Origin: Pedosphaera sp.
GTDB taxonomy: Bacteria; Verrucomicrobiota; Verrucomicrobiia; Limisphaerales; Pedosphaeraceae
Reading direction: 5' to 3'
DNA: 64,000 bases
NCBI GenBank assembly: GCA_028293285.1
Contig: JAQGPC010000101.1
Coordinates: 1-64,000, forward strand
Part shown: positions 61,658 through 64,000 of the stretch, in pieces
Layout of the letters: the number at the start of each line of letters is the position of its first letter
Numbering within the stretch: the stretch's first letter is position 1
Made by a program: the position numbers and the translations under genes
The notes under the pieces: generated by a model
Seen by the model: the letters and a program-made list of their open reading frames with translations, nothing else
Database searches by the model: none
What the model was told of the DNA's origin: nothing

Positions 61658-61732
61658 TGGTAGCGCGTACGGGAATCGCACCCGTCTTTCAGCCTTGAGA
61701 GGGCCGTGTCCTAACTGATAGACGAACGCGCC
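61658..61732 (-). tRNA. tRNA-Glu (anticodon CTC), CCA encoded
   Basis: Reverse complement GGCGCGTTCGTCTATCAGTTAGGACACGGCCCTCTCAAGGCTGAAAGACGGGTGCGATTCCCGTACGCGCTACCA; loop CTCTCAA gives anticodon CTC. Confidence 0.9.
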
Positions 61733-61786
61733 ACACCGATTACACCAAGATGATTAGCAGTAAAGTCTGGCATGTCAATCCTGGTA

Positions 61787-61813
61787 CAAAAAAAAGCCGC
61801 CCTTTCGGGCGGC
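61787..61813 (-). terminator. Rho-independent terminator after the PEP-CTERM gene
   Basis: Minus strand GCCGCCC-GAAA-GGGCGGC followed by T9. Confidence 0.9.
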
Positions 61814-61832
61814 CTGAATAAAATACACTAGC

Positions 61833-62453
61833 TTACTTGCGACGGCGGAAGAGCAGCAATGCTGCAGCACCGAGGCCGCCCAGAGCAATCGTAGAAGGCT
61901 CAGGAACTGGCGAGATGGTCAGACCGGTGAAGGCTGTGCCCAAAGTGCTGGCCGGCGTTTCAGGAGGTGAACCAGCGCCGCCAGTATGGGCGCTGAACAT
62001 GGTTGACACTCCAATGTAGCCAGTACCAGCGGCATAGGCAGCTTCATAGCTCGCGAAGTTACCCGACCAACCTCTTACCTGGAATACTGCATCTCCACTG
62101 GGAGGAGTGCCGTTGCCCGTAACCCAGAGTGCAGTGCCGCCACTAAACCGTCCAGGCAAAGCTGGGCTTAAGCCGCCTACAGAAGTTGTGCCAGTACCGG
62201 TAGCCGCAATCACAACCAGCTGGGCTTCGGTTGAGCCAGTTATGCCCCAATAAAGAGCGACATGAAAGAATGTTGACGCCGCAAGTCCCGTATGACCCTG
62301 GAGATCATTCGTTCTTACGAGGTCGGTGTTATAAGGTGTCGCAGGCGTCGTGTTAGTATTCTGAACGCCGTTGGCGAACTTAATTGTTCCTTGAGCAAAA
62401 ACACTGGCGCTTAAGCCAACTGTCAAGGCTGCTAATAGTATTGCTTTTTTCAT
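61833..62453 (-). CDS. PEP-CTERM sorting-domain secreted protein
   Basis: C-terminus 'PVPEPSTIALGGLGAAALLLFRRRK'; signal peptide at N-terminus. Confidence 0.93.
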   Translation of the reverse strand: MKKAILLAALTVGLSASVFAQGTIKFANGVQNTNTTPATPYNTDLVRTNDLQGHTGLAASTFFHVALYWGITGSTEAQLVVIAATGTGTTSVGGLSPALPGRFSGGTALWVTGNGTPPSGDAVFQVRGWSGNFASYEAAYAAGTGYIGVSTMFSAHTGGAGSPPETPASTLGTAFTGLTISPVPEPSTIALGGLGAAALLLFRRRK

Positions 62454-62476
62454 ATTTTGTAGGTTTGAGATTTATA

Positions 62477-63142
62477 TTACTGGACGTTGAAAGTACGAGT
62501 CCATTTATAGCTGGACGATGTCAGGATGAAGAATGATTCACCAACTGCCAAGACCGGTTCAGTTCCACCATCCCAGAACTCAGCACCAGCAGGAACCGTC
62601 GGCGAAGCGTAGTAGGTGTTAAGGGAGTATTGCCCGTTAGCGAAGGTGTAAACAGTATCCTGATCCTTCACCTGCATACCCAAGGAACTAATCAAGCCAC
62701 CACCCTGAGGCACTTGCGAAGCCTTGATTGAGAAACCATTGGGAATACTGTTGGTCAAATTACCCTGAAGAACTTCACCCGTGAAGGTCAAGGTTTGCGC
62801 GCCAGGACTGTAAATAAAGAAGCCTTCGCCAGGATTAAGAGTCACTGGACCATCCCAAATATTTGCGCCCTGAGCAATGAAAGTAGCGACGGCGCTGTAA
62901 CTATGAGACGCGTTATCGTATTGGTAGACCGTGGTACCATCCAGACAATTGGTCCCGATTGTCGATTCAAGGCTATTACCACTTGCGACATTCAAAGGAT
63001 TTTGAATCAGGCTAAACCCGTTTGCGACTGGAACGTTAACATAACCAACTACGTTCAGTGAGTAAACGTTCGATTGCGCCATGGAGGTGGCGACACCTGC
63101 TGCGGCTAAGGCAGCTGTTACGAGCAATGTTTTTGTTCTCAT
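62477..63142 (-). CDS. Secreted protein of unknown function ('SLNVVGYVNVPVANGFSLIQNPL' type)
   Basis: Signal peptide 'MRTKTLLVTAALAAAGVATSMAQ', complete ORF, 23 nt upstream of PEP-CTERM gene on same strand. Confidence 0.7.
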   Translation of the reverse strand: MRTKTLLVTAALAAAGVATSMAQSNVYSLNVVGYVNVPVANGFSLIQNPLNVASGNSLESTIGTNCLDGTTVYQYDNASHSYSAVATFIAQGANIWDGPVTLNPGEGFFIYSPGAQTLTFTGEVLQGNLTNSIPNGFSIKASQVPQGGGLISSLGMQVKDQDTVYTFANGQYSLNTYYASPTVPAGAEFWDGGTEPVLAVGESFFILTSSSYKWTRTFNVQ

Positions 63143-63354
63143 TTTGTTTGTTGTTGTTCCGTGTGTGGACGCAATATCCCAAAATCGATACTTTATGTCA
63201 ACAGTTTTCTAAGTTTTTTTTGAACGTCTAAAACCAAACTGTTTCTACAACACATTTCACTCATTTCAGGTACGCATTTGGCCATAACTTGAGCAATCTG
63301 GCTGCCAACTTATTAACAAAAGCTCTAAGCTTAATACAACTTTTTTCTCGATTA

Positions 63355-64000
63355 CTACTGAGTAATAACGATTTTTAATGAATCAGGGCGCGGTTTTGCT
63401 GCCAATTCGACTGCTTTAGCAGTATGCTCCAAGTGGAATTGATGAGTAACCAGCCTTCTTACATCAAGCTTTCGAGAAAAAACAAGGCTGGCGACTTGTT
63501 TCTGAAGCGTAAAATCCGATGAATAGCTGCCCATGATGTCCTTTTCATCGACACATATAGTGGAAGGATCTATTTCCAGCCGATCACCACGCTTAGTGTG
63601 GGCAAAAAGCAACACTTGGCCTCCTCCTCTTAATAATTGTTGAGCCTGAATTACTGCAGTATTTGAAGGAACAGCAATGATTGCGGCATCCAGCCCCCTG
63701 TTTGACGTTATTTTAAGCACTTTTTCAGCAAAATCAGGTTCGTCCGCCTTAACTACCCATTTTGCACCCCATTTAAGGGCCAATTTCAATCGTGGCACTA
63801 ATAAATCACTGGCGACTACGTTCGCCCCCTGTAAAGCCAATATTCGAGTAAACATGAGGCCAATTGGCCCCTGGCCAGCTACTAAAACCGTATCTCCTCG
63901 TAATAATGGAAGTTTTTTCACTGCTTTAAGCACGGTATTTACTGGTTCCTGCATGGCACCTTCGACAAAAGTGTTCCGCTTGGGGATTTTAACCACCCCG
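63355..64000 (-). CDS. Zinc-type alcohol dehydrogenase family, partial (5' end outside window)
   Basis: 'MQEPVNTVLKAVKKLPLLRGDTVLVAGQGPIGLMFTRILALQGANVVASDLLVPRLKLALKWGAKWVV' Rossmann region of MDR dehydrogenases. Confidence 0.88.
   Translation of the reverse strand, partial: GVVKIPKRNTFVEGAMQEPVNTVLKAVKKLPLLRGDTVLVAGQGPIGLMFTRILALQGANVVASDLLVPRLKLALKWGAKWVVKADEPDFAEKVLKITSNRGLDAAIIAVPSNTAVIQAQQLLRGGGQVLLFAHTKRGDRLEIDPSTICVDEKDIMGSYSSDFTLQKQVASLVFSRKLDVRRLVTHQFHLEHTAKAVELAAKPRPDSLKIVITQ

Noticed and set aside
61503-61718. 71-aa ORF ending YGNRTRLSALRGPCPN
   Set aside because: Its C-terminus is translated tRNA-Glu sequence, a well-known annotation artefact.

Overview
The window looks like a Verrucomicrobiota chromosome segment, possibly Pedosphaera/Limisphaerales-like. 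That is inferred from gene content: PEP-CTERM 'PEPSTIALGGLGAAALLLFRRRK', type-II prepilin-like DUF1559-type secreted proteins, LamG/Ig/PA14 giant surface proteins, and an IMP-heavy small-operon layout. It has two tRNAs (Asn-GTT, Glu-CTC) and an rpsB-tsf cluster separated from pyrH by two opposite-strand genes. There are carbohydrate-related genes (GH95 fucosidase with an AraC regulator, a broken GH38 mannosidase with a XylR-like regulator), an electrophile-stress type operon (MarR/azoreductase/DoxX/pirin), an ECF sigma/anti-sigma/secreted-protein operon, two TMTC-like membrane-TPR paralogs, and a decayed ISAs1-family element with perfect 20-bp terminal inverted repeats. The observations most worth following up are: (1) a RelE-like toxin starting 12 nt after the CCA of tRNA-Glu with no visible antitoxin; (2) a head-to-head junction at ~22,080 where a GH38 gene and an Ig/LamG gene are both truncated at the same nucleotides; (3) an 8-bp tandem repeat (8+ copies) plus a terminator-like hairpin abutting the start codon of a phosphoribosyltransferase; (4) a module of ~180 aa present three times in two neighbouring giant secreted proteins; (5) TMTC-like candidate glycosyltransferases; (6) a repeat- and palindrome-rich non-coding patch at 46.6-47.85 kb. 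No CRISPR array and no clear defence island were seen. All family names come from reading motifs in the translations; no database search was run.
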